Shown here: positions 34,441 to 42,698 of the stretch, piece by piece | How the letters are laid out: each line of letters starts with the position of its first letter | Numbering within the stretch: position 1 is the stretch's first letter | Assembly (NCBI GenBank): GCA_037446115.1 | Contig: JBBIJF010000009.1 | Span: 82,348 to 146,347, forward strand | From: JANWXD01 sp037446115 | GTDB lineage: Bacteria > Acidobacteriota > Terriglobia > Bryobacterales > Bryobacteraceae | DNA: 64,000 nucleotides | Direction: 5' to 3' | Program-made: the position numbers and the translations under genes | The notes under the pieces: model-generated | The model's database searches: none | Seen by the model: the letters and a program-made list of their open reading frames with translations, nothing else | Told to the model about the DNA's origin: nothing

Positions 34441-35900
34441 GCGCAACGAATCTGTGGCGCGAGCAGCTGCGCGCCTGGCTGGGCCCCCTTGTCCATCTGG
34501 CCAACAACTGGATCAGCCTCGTCGGAGTCGTGCTGGTGACCACCTCCGCCGTCTTCTGGCTGTTTTCCCTCCCCATCACCATGCGGCACGAGGTGGACAA
34601 CCCGTACGCAGGCATCCTGCTGTTCCTCGTGATCCCCGCTGTGTTCGTGGGCGGACTGCTCATCATCCCGCTCGGTATCTACCGCCAGTTCCGGCGCGAG
34701 CGGCGAAGCGGCACGAATCCCTCGGCCAACCCGCTCAACTGGCGTAATGTGGATCTCCGCCGCCTGGCGATTTTCGTGGGCGTCACCACGGTGGTGAATG
34801 TCGTCATCGCCGGCCAGGCCAGCTACAAGGCCGTCACCTACATGGACAGCGTGACCTTCTGCGGTCAGACGTGCCACACCGTCATGGCGCCCGAATTCAC
34901 CGCGTATCAGAATTCGCCGCATTCTCGTGTGGAATGTGTGGCCTGCCACATCGGCCCCGGCGCCTCCTGGTTCGTACGCAGCAAGCTCTCGGGCGTGCGG
35001 CAGGTCTTCGCGGTCGCCTTCAGCACCTATTCGCGCCCGATCCCGACGCCGGTGCACAACCTCCGCCCCGCCCGGGAGACCTGCGAAGCCTGCCACTGGC
35101 CCCAGAAGTTCGGTGCGGATCGACTGCGGATTCTCGACAAGTTCGCCGACGATGAAGCCAACACCCGCACCAAGACCGTCTTGCTCATGCGCATCGGCGG
35201 AGGCCGCAAAGGGGGACCGGGCATCCACGGCGCCCACCTCGGGGAAGGCGTCACCATCCGCTACGCTCACGCCGACGAGGCGCGCCAGAACATCCCCTGG
35301 GTGGAAGTGACCCGTCCCGGCGCCGGGGTGACCACCTACTGGGCCGCCGGTGCGACGCCGGAACAGGTCAACAAGCTGCCGGTGCGGATCATGGACTGCA
35401 TGGACTGCCACAACCGGCCCACGCATGCCTTCGACCTGCCGGAGCGCGCCGTGGATCACGCCATGGCCGAAGGCGAGATCTCGCCCACCCTGCCGTTTAT
35501 CAAGCGCCGGTCAGTGGAGCTGCTCAAAGCTAGCTATGCCAGCCGGGAGGAGGCCGCCGCGCGCATCCCTTCGGCGCTCCATGCGTTTTACCGGGACAAC
35601 TACCCGCAAGTATACGAGGCACAGCGCCCGCAAATCGAGCGCGCCGCGCAGGCCGTGGTCGCCATTTACCTTCGCAACGTCTTCCCCGAAATGAAGGTCG
35701 CATGGGGAACCTATCCGAACCACATCGGCCACACCGATTTCCCCGGGTGTTTCCGCTGCCACGATGAAGCCCACACCAGCTCCGCCGGAAAGACGATCAC
35801 GCAGGATTGCAGCGCCTGCCATCAGGTTCTGGCCATGGACGAACCGGCGCCCAAGATCCTGACCGATCTCGGCCTGGTTACCAACGGTGGCGGCAGATGA
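34437..35900 (+). CDS. NapC/NrfH-like membrane multihaem cytochrome c
   Basis: 487 residues, starting with an ATGA overlap on the CbcL-like gene. Three N-terminal membrane helices (about 24-44, 60-82, 104-122) are followed by a periplasmic domain. It has one CxxxCH site (FCGQTCHTVMAPEF) and five CxxCH sites (CVACH, CEACH, CMDCH, CFRCH, CSACH), making six likely haems. The VMxPE and SPHSRVEC segments are typical of the NapC/NirT family that takes electrons from the quinol pool. Paired with the preceding protein, it should form a membrane relay to periplasmic or outer-membrane acceptors. The terminal acceptor is not encoded here. Confidence 0.88.
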   Translation: MSATNLWREQLRAWLGPLVHLANNWISLVGVVLVTTSAVFWLFSLPITMRHEVDNPYAGILLFLVIPAVFVGGLLIIPLGIYRQFRRERRSGTNPSANPLNWRNVDLRRLAIFVGVTTVVNVVIAGQASYKAVTYMDSVTFCGQTCHTVMAPEFTAYQNSPHSRVECVACHIGPGASWFVRSKLSGVRQVFAVAFSTYSRPIPTPVHNLRPARETCEACHWPQKFGADRLRILDKFADDEANTRTKTVLLMRIGGGRKGGPGIHGAHLGEGVTIRYAHADEARQNIPWVEVTRPGAGVTTYWAAGATPEQVNKLPVRIMDCMDCHNRPTHAFDLPERAVDHAMAEGEISPTLPFIKRRSVELLKASYASREEAAARIPSALHAFYRDNYPQVYEAQRPQIERAAQAVVAIYLRNVFPEMKVAWGTYPNHIGHTDFPGCFRCHDEAHTSSAGKTITQDCSACHQVLAMDEPAPKILTDLGLVTNGGGR

Positions 35901-35950
35901 GCGCGCCGGCGCGCCGCCCTGTTTGCTAGCGTCAGAGGGGAGGAGGCCTT

Positions 35951-36823
35951 ATGCCTTCGTTGTCCAGGATTCTGGTTCCCGTGGATTTCTCCAGCCGCTC
36001 CGCGGGCGCCGTGCACTACGCCGGGGCGCTCGCGGCCCCGTTCGGCTCCGAGTTGACGCTCCTGCACGTGCTGCCCCCGCCCCATTACGAGTTCAGCGCC
36101 TTGGAGGTCGGCGGCTCCGTGTTGAACGAATTGTTTGCGACGCGCTCGGCTCAGGTGCGGCAGGAGCTGGAAAACTTCCTGCGCGACGAGCTGGTCCGCC
36201 TTTCCGTGCGGCGGGTGGTTTTGGAAGGCGACCCGGCTCGAAAGATCGTCGAATTCGCCCACAACGAGCGCATGGACCTGATCGTCATGCCCACACACGG
36301 CTACGGGCCGTTTCGCCGGTTTATTCTGGGCTCGGTTACCGCCAAGGTCCTGCACGACGCCGACTGTCCTGTTTGGACGGGCGTCCACTTGGAGGAGGCT
36401 CCTCCGGCACAGGACATCGCCATAACGCACGTAATGGCGGCGCTGGATCTGGGGCCCCAAAGCCTCAAGGTGCTGGAGTGGGCCTCCTGGTTGGCCGCTG
36501 CCTTCGGCGCCCGCCTTTCCATCCTTCACGCAATTCCCTCCCTCGAAGGCAGAGCAGGGGAGTACTTTGACCCGGAGTGGCGGCAGCATCTGGCGGAGGA
36601 GGGCCGCAAGGAAATCCAGCGGCTGCAGCAGCAGGTGGGCTGCGAGGCGGAGATCCTGATCGAAGCCGGCGACCCTCCGCGCGCCGTCGCCGAGGCTGCC
36701 GCCCGGACCAAAGCCGGCGTGCTCGTGATCGGTCGCGGCTCTGCCACGGGCCTTTTCGGCCGCCTGCGGACCAACGCCTACGCCATCATCCGGCAATCGC
36801 CCTGCCCCGTGGCCAGCGTGTAG
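35951..36823 (+). CDS. tandem universal stress protein (UspA family)
   Basis: 290 residues made of two Usp domains (about 1-145 and 155-290). The first has ILVPVDFSS and THGYGPFRRFILGSVT, close to the ATP-binding G-x2-G-x9-G-S pattern; the second has VIGRGSATG with a less complete site. The start has a strong GGGAGGAGG ribosome site. It follows the cytochrome genes by 50 bases and is probably in the same operon. Its last 46 bases overlap the end of the convergent radical SAM gene. Confidence 0.9.
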   Translation: MPSLSRILVPVDFSSRSAGAVHYAGALAAPFGSELTLLHVLPPPHYEFSALEVGGSVLNELFATRSAQVRQELENFLRDELVRLSVRRVVLEGDPARKIVEFAHNERMDLIVMPTHGYGPFRRFILGSVTAKVLHDADCPVWTGVHLEEAPPAQDIAITHVMAALDLGPQSLKVLEWASWLAAAFGARLSILHAIPSLEGRAGEYFDPEWRQHLAEEGRKEIQRLQQQVGCEAEILIEAGDPPRAVAEAAARTKAGVLVIGRGSATGLFGRLRTNAYAIIRQSPCPVASV

Positions 36824-37827
36824 GTGGCGGCGTCGCCATTGCCGTCGAACAGTTCTCCTTGGGGATCGGCCTCGCCCGCTTCCGGCACGTACTCGGCGGG
36901 GGCCGCCGCCAGGCCGTGCCGCGCGCGGATCTCCGCCAGCCGTCGGCGAATGACCTTGAGGTACGGCCCACGCAGGTACGCGCTCCTGGAGAACATCCGG
37001 CGGTAACGCGGCGCCAGATGCGGGAAGTGTTGTTGCAGAAACGGAAAGAAGACCGCTTGCGCGCAAGGCTTCAGGTAGACGACGCCGCCTCCCAGCCAGC
37101 GTGCTCCCGCCCGGGCGGCTGCGGCCGCCACGGCATCGAGATTCTCTGCGCTGTCGGTCAGCCCGGGAAGGATCGGGTTCGGGAATACGCCCACGGCGAT
37201 CCCCTTCGCGGCCAGAGCTTCCACGGCGGCCAGTCGCAGGGCCGGCCGCGGGGCGAGGGGCTCGAGCCGGCGGGCGAGCGTTTCGTCGGTCGTGGTGACC
37301 GTGATGTTGACACACAACAGATTTCTCCGGCGGATCGCAGCGAGCAGATCGAGGTCTCTTCGAATCAGGTCGGATTTGGTCGTCAGCGAGAGCCGCCGCC
37401 CGCGTTCGCTCGCCAGCACCTCCAGTATGGCGCGCGTGACACCGAAGCGCCGCTCGGCGGGCTGGTAGGGATCCGTCGCCGTTCCGATGGCGATTTCCTC
37501 CTGGCGCGGCACCCGGGAGAGGTCCGAAAGAAACGTTTTTTTATCGAAATGTTTTACGAAGATCTTCCGCTCGAACTCCTCCGGATCCCGCAGCTCCATG
37601 AACTCGTGGGTGTAGCGCGCATAGCAGTACCGGCAGGCGAACTCGCAGCCGCGGTAGGGATTGATGGTCCAGCGAAAGGGCATTCGGGGGCTCGAGCAGC
37701 GGTTCAGCAGGCTCCGGCATTCAAGCTGCGAGTATTCCGCCGCCCGCTTGCGCTCCAGGCGGGGAGCCGCAGATGCCAGGCGCGCGATTCCCACCAGGCG
37801 CGGCCCTGCATAGTCGGGGAAGAGCAC
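36778..37827 (-). CDS. SPL/Rv2578c-family radical SAM protein
   Basis: 349 residues. The radical SAM Fe-S site is CEFACRYCYARYTHE (C-x3-C-x2-C), after TINPYRGC. ATDPYQPAE and LTTKSDLIRRDLDLL are typical of the spore-photoproduct-lyase-like family. SPL itself repairs UV lesions in spores, but members in non-sporulating bacteria have no proven substrate. The C-terminus holds PNPILPGLTD and a late CRMMA. Its 3' end overlaps the universal stress gene by 46 bases in antisense. Confidence 0.85.
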   Translation of the reverse strand: MLFPDYAGPRLVGIARLASAAPRLERKRAAEYSQLECRSLLNRCSSPRMPFRWTINPYRGCEFACRYCYARYTHEFMELRDPEEFERKIFVKHFDKKTFLSDLSRVPRQEEIAIGTATDPYQPAERRFGVTRAILEVLASERGRRLSLTTKSDLIRRDLDLLAAIRRRNLLCVNITVTTTDETLARRLEPLAPRPALRLAAVEALAAKGIAVGVFPNPILPGLTDSAENLDAVAAAAARAGARWLGGGVVYLKPCAQAVFFPFLQQHFPHLAPRYRRMFSRSAYLRGPYLKVIRRRLAEIRARHGLAAAPAEYVPEAGEADPQGELFDGNGDAATYTLATGQGDCRMMA

Positions 37828-37954
37828 GCCTCAATTTTCGCCTTTTTTTCGCCAGAAATCAAGGGGGCCCGGCAAGCCTCCACGCCTGGGCCCACAACGG
37901 CCGAGTTCGGTAAACGACGTGCAAGCGCCAAACCCTGCGGGAGAAGATGATCCT

Positions 37955-39085
37955 ATGAACGTTGGCGTGTTACGCGAGCAGGCGCCGTTTGAGAACCGCG
38001 TGGCCTTGACGCCGCCGGTGGCCCGCCAGCTTGTCGAGCATGGCAATACGGTTTGGGTTGAGGCGGGCGCAGGGGACGCAGCCATGTTTCGTGACGAGGA
38101 CTATGTTCGCGCAGGCGCCCACATCGCTTATTCCCCGGCCGAAGTGATGCACCGCTCGGAGCTTGTGGTCAAGGTCGCCGTGCCGTTGCTCGAAGAACTG
38201 GACCAGTGCCCCGTGGGGGCGGCGCTGATGGCCTTCTTCCACATGGCGGTGGCGTCCAGAAGACTGCTGGAGCGCCTGATGGCGCGCTCGATCACGGCGA
38301 TCGGCTACGAAATCATCCAGTCCGACGAGGGCCGCCTTCCCGTGCTGGCCGCCATCAGTGAAATTGCGGGCCAAATGACCGTTCCTCTGGCGACCCACCT
38401 GCTGCGGTCCAGCTCCGGCGGGCGGGGAATTCTGCTGGGGGGAAGTCCTGGCGTGCCGCCCGCCCACGTGGTCATCCTGGGTGCCGGGGTGGTGGGAACG
38501 TGGGCGGCGCGCACGGCGGTGGCCGCGGGCGCGCGGGTAACCGTGCTGGATGTGGACACGGACAAGTTGCGCCGGTTGCTGGAGCATCTGCCGAACCTTT
38601 CGACGGGCCTGGCCGATCCGGATACGGTGGCCGCCGCCGTCGCCGAGGCCGACGTTCTCATCGGCGCCGTGCTCGTGGCGGGCCGCAAGACGCCGCACGT
38701 GGTGAGTCGCCAGATGGTGGAGCGGATGCGTCCGGGCAGCGTCATCATTGACGTGGCCATTGATCAGGGCGGCTGCGTGGAGACCAGCCGGCCCACGACG
38801 CTCGCCGAACCCTCCTTCCTCCACCACGGCGTGGTCCACTACTGCGTTCCCAACCTGACCTCCGATGTGGCCCGCTCGAGCAGCATCGCCCTGGCCCAGG
38901 CGCTGCTGCCGTTCCTGCTGGACATTGCGCTGCGAAAGCTCGACGGCGCCTTGCGGAGCCGCACCGATCTGGCTCGCGGCGTCTACACTCATGCGGGCTG
39001 GTGTGTGCGTTCCGGGCTGGCGGAGGCGCTGGGCGTGCCTTGGCGGCCGCTCGAGCAAGTGCTCGGATCCGGAAGCGCCGGTTGA
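37955..39085 (+). CDS. alanine dehydrogenase/PNT-family NAD(P)-dependent enzyme
   Basis: 376 residues from ATG 37955 (GGGAG seven bases upstream). The N-terminal AlaDh/PNT domain has VGVLREQAPFENRVALTP with the substrate Arg, VVKVAVP with the catalytic Lys and FFHMA with the catalytic His. The NAD domain has VVILGAGVVGTWAARTA and VIIDVAIDQGG with the late Asp. These residues match alanine dehydrogenase (L-alanine to pyruvate, NADH and ammonia). Transhydrogenase alpha subunits share the fold, but no beta subunit follows. It lies seven bases before a CoA-transferase gene, suggesting one operon. Confidence 0.85.
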   Translation: MNVGVLREQAPFENRVALTPPVARQLVEHGNTVWVEAGAGDAAMFRDEDYVRAGAHIAYSPAEVMHRSELVVKVAVPLLEELDQCPVGAALMAFFHMAVASRRLLERLMARSITAIGYEIIQSDEGRLPVLAAISEIAGQMTVPLATHLLRSSSGGRGILLGGSPGVPPAHVVILGAGVVGTWAARTAVAAGARVTVLDVDTDKLRRLLEHLPNLSTGLADPDTVAAAVAEADVLIGAVLVAGRKTPHVVSRQMVERMRPGSVIIDVAIDQGGCVETSRPTTLAEPSFLHHGVVHYCVPNLTSDVARSSSIALAQALLPFLLDIALRKLDGALRSRTDLARGVYTHAGWCVRSGLAEALGVPWRPLEQVLGSGSAG

Positions 39086-39092
39086 GGATCGC

Positions 39093-40415
39093 ATGTCGTG
39101 GATCGAGATCTACCGTTCGAAAGTGAAGACGGCGGACCAGGCTCTGGCCGTGTTGCGCTCCGGACAGCGCGTCTACATCCATCAGGGTTGCGCCGAGCCG
39201 GAGGAACTCGTCCGGGCCATGGTCCGGCGCGCCCCGCACGTCCGGGACGTGGAAGTCATCCACCTGGCGACCATGGGCACGGCCGAGTATGCGCGCCCGG
39301 AGTTCGAAGGTCACTTCCGGCACAACGCACTGTTCATCGGGGCCAACGTGCGCCGGGCCGTGCAGGAGGGCCGCGCCGACTACACGCCGATTTTTCTGCA
39401 CGAGATCGAAGCGCTGTTCCGCAACGGGACGCTGCCGCTGGACGTGGCGCTGATCCAGTGCAGTCCTCCGGATGACTTCGGCTTCCTGAGCCTGGGCCCG
39501 GGCGTGGACATCACCCTCACCGCCGCCAAGCACGCCCGACACCTGATCATCGAAGTCAACGACCAGTGCCCCCGCACCCTCGGCGACGCCTTCCTGCACG
39601 TGAGCAAGGCCGATGCTATTGTGGAAACCTCGCATCCCCTGCCGGAGTACCACAAGGGGGAAATCACAAAGGTGCACCACGCCATCGCTGCCCACGTGGC
39701 CAATCTCATTCCCGACGGCGCCACACTGCAAACCGGGATCGGCGGCATCCCGGACGCCGTGCTGCTGGCGCTGGTGCACCACAAAGACCTCGGCGTCCAC
39801 ACGGAGATGTTTTCCGACGGGCTGATCGAACTCATCCAGAGCGGCGTCGTGAACAACGAGCGCAAGACGCTGCACCCCCACAAGGTGATTTCGGGGTTCG
39901 TTCTGGGAACGCGGAAGCTGTTCGATTTCATCCACGATAACCCCATCTTCGAGTTCCACCCCACCTCCTACACCAACGACCCGTTCGTCATCGCCCAGAA
40001 TGAGCGCATGGTGGCCATCAATTCCGCTCTGGAGGTGGACCTGACCGGACAGGTGTGCGCCGATTCGCTCGGCCACCTGCCCTACAGCGGCATCGGCGGG
40101 CAGGTGGATTTCATCCGGGGAGCCGCACGATCCAAGGGCGGCGTGCCCATCATTGCATTGCCGTCCACAGCCCGGCAGGGAACGGTATCGCGCATCGTAC
40201 CGGTGCTGCGGCCCGGCGCCGGAGTGGTCACTTCACGCGGCGACGTGCACTATGTCGTTACGGAGTTCGGCGTGGCTTCCCTGCACGGCAAGACGCTGCG
40301 CCAGCGGGCCGAGGCTCTGATCCAGATCGCGCACCCGCGCTTCCGGGAGGACCTGCTGCGCGAAGCAGAACGGCTCGGCTATTTGCGCCCCGCCGTGCGG
40401 CCGGGGGGATCCTGA
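39093..40415 (+). CDS. acetyl-CoA hydrolase/4-hydroxybutyrate CoA-transferase family protein
   Basis: 440 residues. The two Rossmann-like CoA-transferase domains are present. The catalytic glutamate lies in GVHTEMFSDGL (about residue 243), and GIGGIPDAVL and YSGIGGQVDFIRGA are the family glycine loops. Members move CoA between acyl groups, for example 4-hydroxybutyrate, acetate or butyrate, through a glutamyl-CoA thioester. The order with an alanine dehydrogenase-like gene suggests amino-acid or acid fermentation/assimilation, but the substrates are not determined. The tRNA-Ala gene follows on the other strand. Confidence 0.85.
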   Translation: MSWIEIYRSKVKTADQALAVLRSGQRVYIHQGCAEPEELVRAMVRRAPHVRDVEVIHLATMGTAEYARPEFEGHFRHNALFIGANVRRAVQEGRADYTPIFLHEIEALFRNGTLPLDVALIQCSPPDDFGFLSLGPGVDITLTAAKHARHLIIEVNDQCPRTLGDAFLHVSKADAIVETSHPLPEYHKGEITKVHHAIAAHVANLIPDGATLQTGIGGIPDAVLLALVHHKDLGVHTEMFSDGLIELIQSGVVNNERKTLHPHKVISGFVLGTRKLFDFIHDNPIFEFHPTSYTNDPFVIAQNERMVAINSALEVDLTGQVCADSLGHLPYSGIGGQVDFIRGAARSKGGVPIIALPSTARQGTVSRIVPVLRPGAGVVTSRGDVHYVVTEFGVASLHGKTLRQRAEALIQIAHPRFREDLLREAERLGYLRPAVRPGGS

Positions 40416-40427
40416 CGCGGCGGCACT

Positions 40428-40503
40428 TGGTGGACGGCATGGGATTCGAACCCACGACCCCGGCGTTGCGAACGCCGTGCTCTCCCAGCTGAGCTAGCCG
40501 CCC
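40428..40503 (-). tRNA. tRNA-Ala (anticodon CGC)
   Basis: Read on the minus strand, the 76 bases fold as a complete tRNA: acceptor GGGCGGC/GCCGTCC with the G3-U70 pair that identifies alanine tRNAs, D-arm GCTC...GAGC, anticodon stem CGGCG/CGCCG with loop TTCGCAA (anticodon CGC, codon GCG), T-arm GTGGG-TTCGAAT-CCCAT, and an encoded CCA. Confidence 0.97.
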
Positions 40504-40562
40504 ACCGTCGCTTCTCGATGACAATATAGCACGCGCCCGCGTGCGGGCTACAATAACGCCAG

Positions 40563-41258
40563 ATGAAGCGCATCAGTCTCGAAGAGCAACTCCGGCGCAT
40601 GGAGCGCGACTGGGACCGCAGGGCCCGCGAGAACGCCCGGTACTACGTCGCCACCGGCAAGCAGGACTGGAGCGACGAGGAATTCTTCGAGTCCGGACGG
40701 CGCACCGTGGCCGAACAGATCCTCAACGACATGATCAACATCTGCCAGGGCAAACCGCCGCGCCAGATGCGGGTGCTCGAGATCGGCTGTGGTGCGGGCC
40801 GTGTGACGCGGGCTCTGGCGGAGGTGTTCGGAGAGGTCTACGGCGTGGACGTCAGCGGAGAGATGATCCGGCGTGCGCAGGAGGCCTGCCGGGACTCGCC
40901 CAACGTTCGTCTGTACAAGAACAACGGGATGGATCTTTCCGTCCTTCCGCCCCTGGAGTTCGATTTCGCCTTTTCCAGCATCGTGTTCCAGCACATCCCC
41001 AGCCGCGAGATTATCGAGAACTACGTCCGGGAGGTGCACCGGCTGCTGCGGCCCGGCGGGCTGTTCAAGTTCCAGGTGCAGGGCGATCCCAGTTTGGAGA
41101 CGTCGCCGGAGGATACCTGGCTGGGCGTCCCCATCTCGGATGAGGAGGCTGTGGCGATGGCGGAACGATGCGGTTTCGAGGCGCGCTACCGCCACGGCGC
41201 AGGCACCCAGTACTTCTGGCTGTGGTATTTCAAGCGGCCGGAGCCGGCCCGGCGTTAG
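40563..41258 (+). CDS. class I SAM-dependent methyltransferase
   Basis: 231 residues. Motif I is VLEIGCGAGRVTRALA, the ribose acidic residue is in GVDVSGEM, motif III is SSIVFQHIPS, and EVHRLLRPGGLFKFQ follows. It is a paralogue of the EPS-locus enzyme at 15391 (shared FFESGR and EIGCG.GRVTRA segments) but sits alone here beside a tRNA. Its stop overlaps the convergent small gene by four bases. Substrate unknown. Confidence 0.88.
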   Translation: MKRISLEEQLRRMERDWDRRARENARYYVATGKQDWSDEEFFESGRRTVAEQILNDMINICQGKPPRQMRVLEIGCGAGRVTRALAEVFGEVYGVDVSGEMIRRAQEACRDSPNVRLYKNNGMDLSVLPPLEFDFAFSSIVFQHIPSREIIENYVREVHRLLRPGGLFKFQVQGDPSLETSPEDTWLGVPISDEEAVAMAERCGFEARYRHGAGTQYFWLWYFKRPEPARR

Positions 41259-41503
41259 TTCCGGCCCCGCTCGTCCCTGTCCGGTCCCCGGGCCCGCCGC
41301 TGGGCCCAGTATTTCTTCATGCGTTCGGAAACCATACGCCGTTCCTCAGGGCTCATGCTTTTCCTTCCCCGGCGCTTTTTCAGCAGGGAGTTGAAGACGC
41401 CGGCGGCCGATTTCGAAGCCAGCAACTGTTCGAGGGAGGCGATGGCTTCCTCGATTCGTTTCTTCTCCTCGTAGAGTTCACGGATGGCTCGATATAGGTC
41501 CAT
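41255..41503 (-). CDS. small basic protein, Acidobacteriota-like
   Basis: 82 residues from ATG 41503. The N-terminal half is a predicted coiled helix (MDLYRAIRELYEEKKRIEEA). The C-terminal half is very basic: KKRRGRKSMSPEERRMVSERM, then KKYWAQRR. I associate this pattern with small uncharacterised proteins common in Acidobacteriota. The basic tail suggests nucleic-acid binding. An upstream ATG at 41527 would add eight residues. It overlaps the convergent methyltransferase gene by four bases. Confidence 0.7.
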   Translation of the reverse strand: MDLYRAIRELYEEKKRIEEAIASLEQLLASKSAAGVFNSLLKKRRGRKSMSPEERRMVSERMKKYWAQRRARGPDRDERGRN

Positions 41504-41597
41504 AGGAAGGCCCGTCCGCCACACCACAGGCCGGAACGCAACGCTGCTATCGTATAACGAAAGTCGCTGCTGCGCCAGCCCCGAAGGCGGCCGGACG

Positions 41598-42683
41598 TCA
41601 GCGCACCAGAAACGGCCAGTGCATCTCCAGCCGGTAGCCGTAGCGCGCCATGGCCAGGTAGACCGCGCCGGCCACCGCCAGCAGGACGCCCGCCCCGACT
41701 AACATCACTTTGCGCCACGGAAAGCGCCGCTGCTCGCGGTGCAGCACGAGCAGATAGCTTGCGAAGACGCCCACAAAGTAGAGCAGACACATCGGCACCG
41801 AAAACAGCATCAGGTTGAAGACGTCCGGAGTGGGCGTGATGATGGCCGCGGCGGTGACGATGATGAGGATGGCGTAGCGCGTGTTGCGAATCAGGAACCG
41901 GGGTGAGACTACGCGCAGCAGCGTCAGGAAGAAGATTAGGACCGGCAACTCGAAGACCAGGCCGATGCCCAGAGTGACGTTGACGAACAAATCGAAGTAT
42001 TCCGTCAGAGAAACGACCGGTTTGACGTTGATGTCGCGGCCGATGCTCAGCAGAAACTCCAGCCCGAAACGGAAGGCGACAAAGTAGGCGAACAGCCCGC
42101 CGAGGATGAACAGGCCGGCCGTGCAGATGATGAACGGCGCCGCCCACCGCCGTTCGCGGCGGTACAGCCCCGGGGAGATGAACGCCCAGGCCTGGTAGAG
42201 CACCCAGGGCGAAGCCAGAAAAATGGCCGTGAGCATCGGGACCTTGACCCAGATCGTCAGGAAGGCGTCCATAGGGGTGATCTGGGCCAGGCTCGGCTCG
42301 GCGCCGATGCGGCGCAGGGCCTCGACCGCCGGAGCGCTGATAATCAGCCAGAGCTGGTTGGCAAATACGAGGCAAAAGACGAAGGCTACGCCGATGCCCG
42401 CCAGCGCCAGGAGGATCCGCATGCGCAGCTCTTCCAGATGCTCCATGAACGACATGCGGAGCATCTCCTCTTCCTCGTCTTCCTCGGCATGGGTGGCCGG
42501 AGGCTTGGCGGGAGGACCGCCGGCTGCTCCTCCCGTGGTTACGGGCGGGCTGGCGAGCGCCGTTTCCTCGCCGGAACCGGCGCCATCAGCGGGGTGATCC
42601 GCGCTCGGAGGCGGCGCGGCCTCGGCCGACACCGCCGGTTCTCGGGGAACCTCTGCCCCCTGCTCTGCCTCGTGATGACTCAT
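41598..42683 (-). CDS. tatC: Sec-independent protein translocase TatC
   Basis: 361 residues. The first 75 or so are a low-complexity Pro/Ala/Glu extension ending in a run of acidic residues. The TatC core follows: SFMEHLEELRMRI (the signal-recognition segment with HLEELR), SPWVLYQAWAFISPGLY, and six membrane helices. A seventh hydrophobic segment near the C-terminus (MLVGAGVLLAVAGAVYLAM) is extra to the usual six. It exports folded twin-arginine proteins such as the oxidoreductase encoded at 43277. It lies 15 bases after tatA on the same strand. Confidence 0.93.
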   Translation of the reverse strand: MSHHEAEQGAEVPREPAVSAEAAPPPSADHPADGAGSGEETALASPPVTTGGAAGGPPAKPPATHAEEDEEEEMLRMSFMEHLEELRMRILLALAGIGVAFVFCLVFANQLWLIISAPAVEALRRIGAEPSLAQITPMDAFLTIWVKVPMLTAIFLASPWVLYQAWAFISPGLYRRERRWAAPFIICTAGLFILGGLFAYFVAFRFGLEFLLSIGRDINVKPVVSLTEYFDLFVNVTLGIGLVFELPVLIFFLTLLRVVSPRFLIRNTRYAILIIVTAAAIITPTPDVFNLMLFSVPMCLLYFVGVFASYLLVLHREQRRFPWRKVMLVGAGVLLAVAGAVYLAMARYGYRLEMHWPFLVR

Positions 42684-42698
42684 CCGGTCAGGATCGTC

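Noticed and set aside
38745..40076. A long minus-strand frame opposite the CoA-transferase
   Set aside because: A shadow of a strongly supported gene; its product has no family features.
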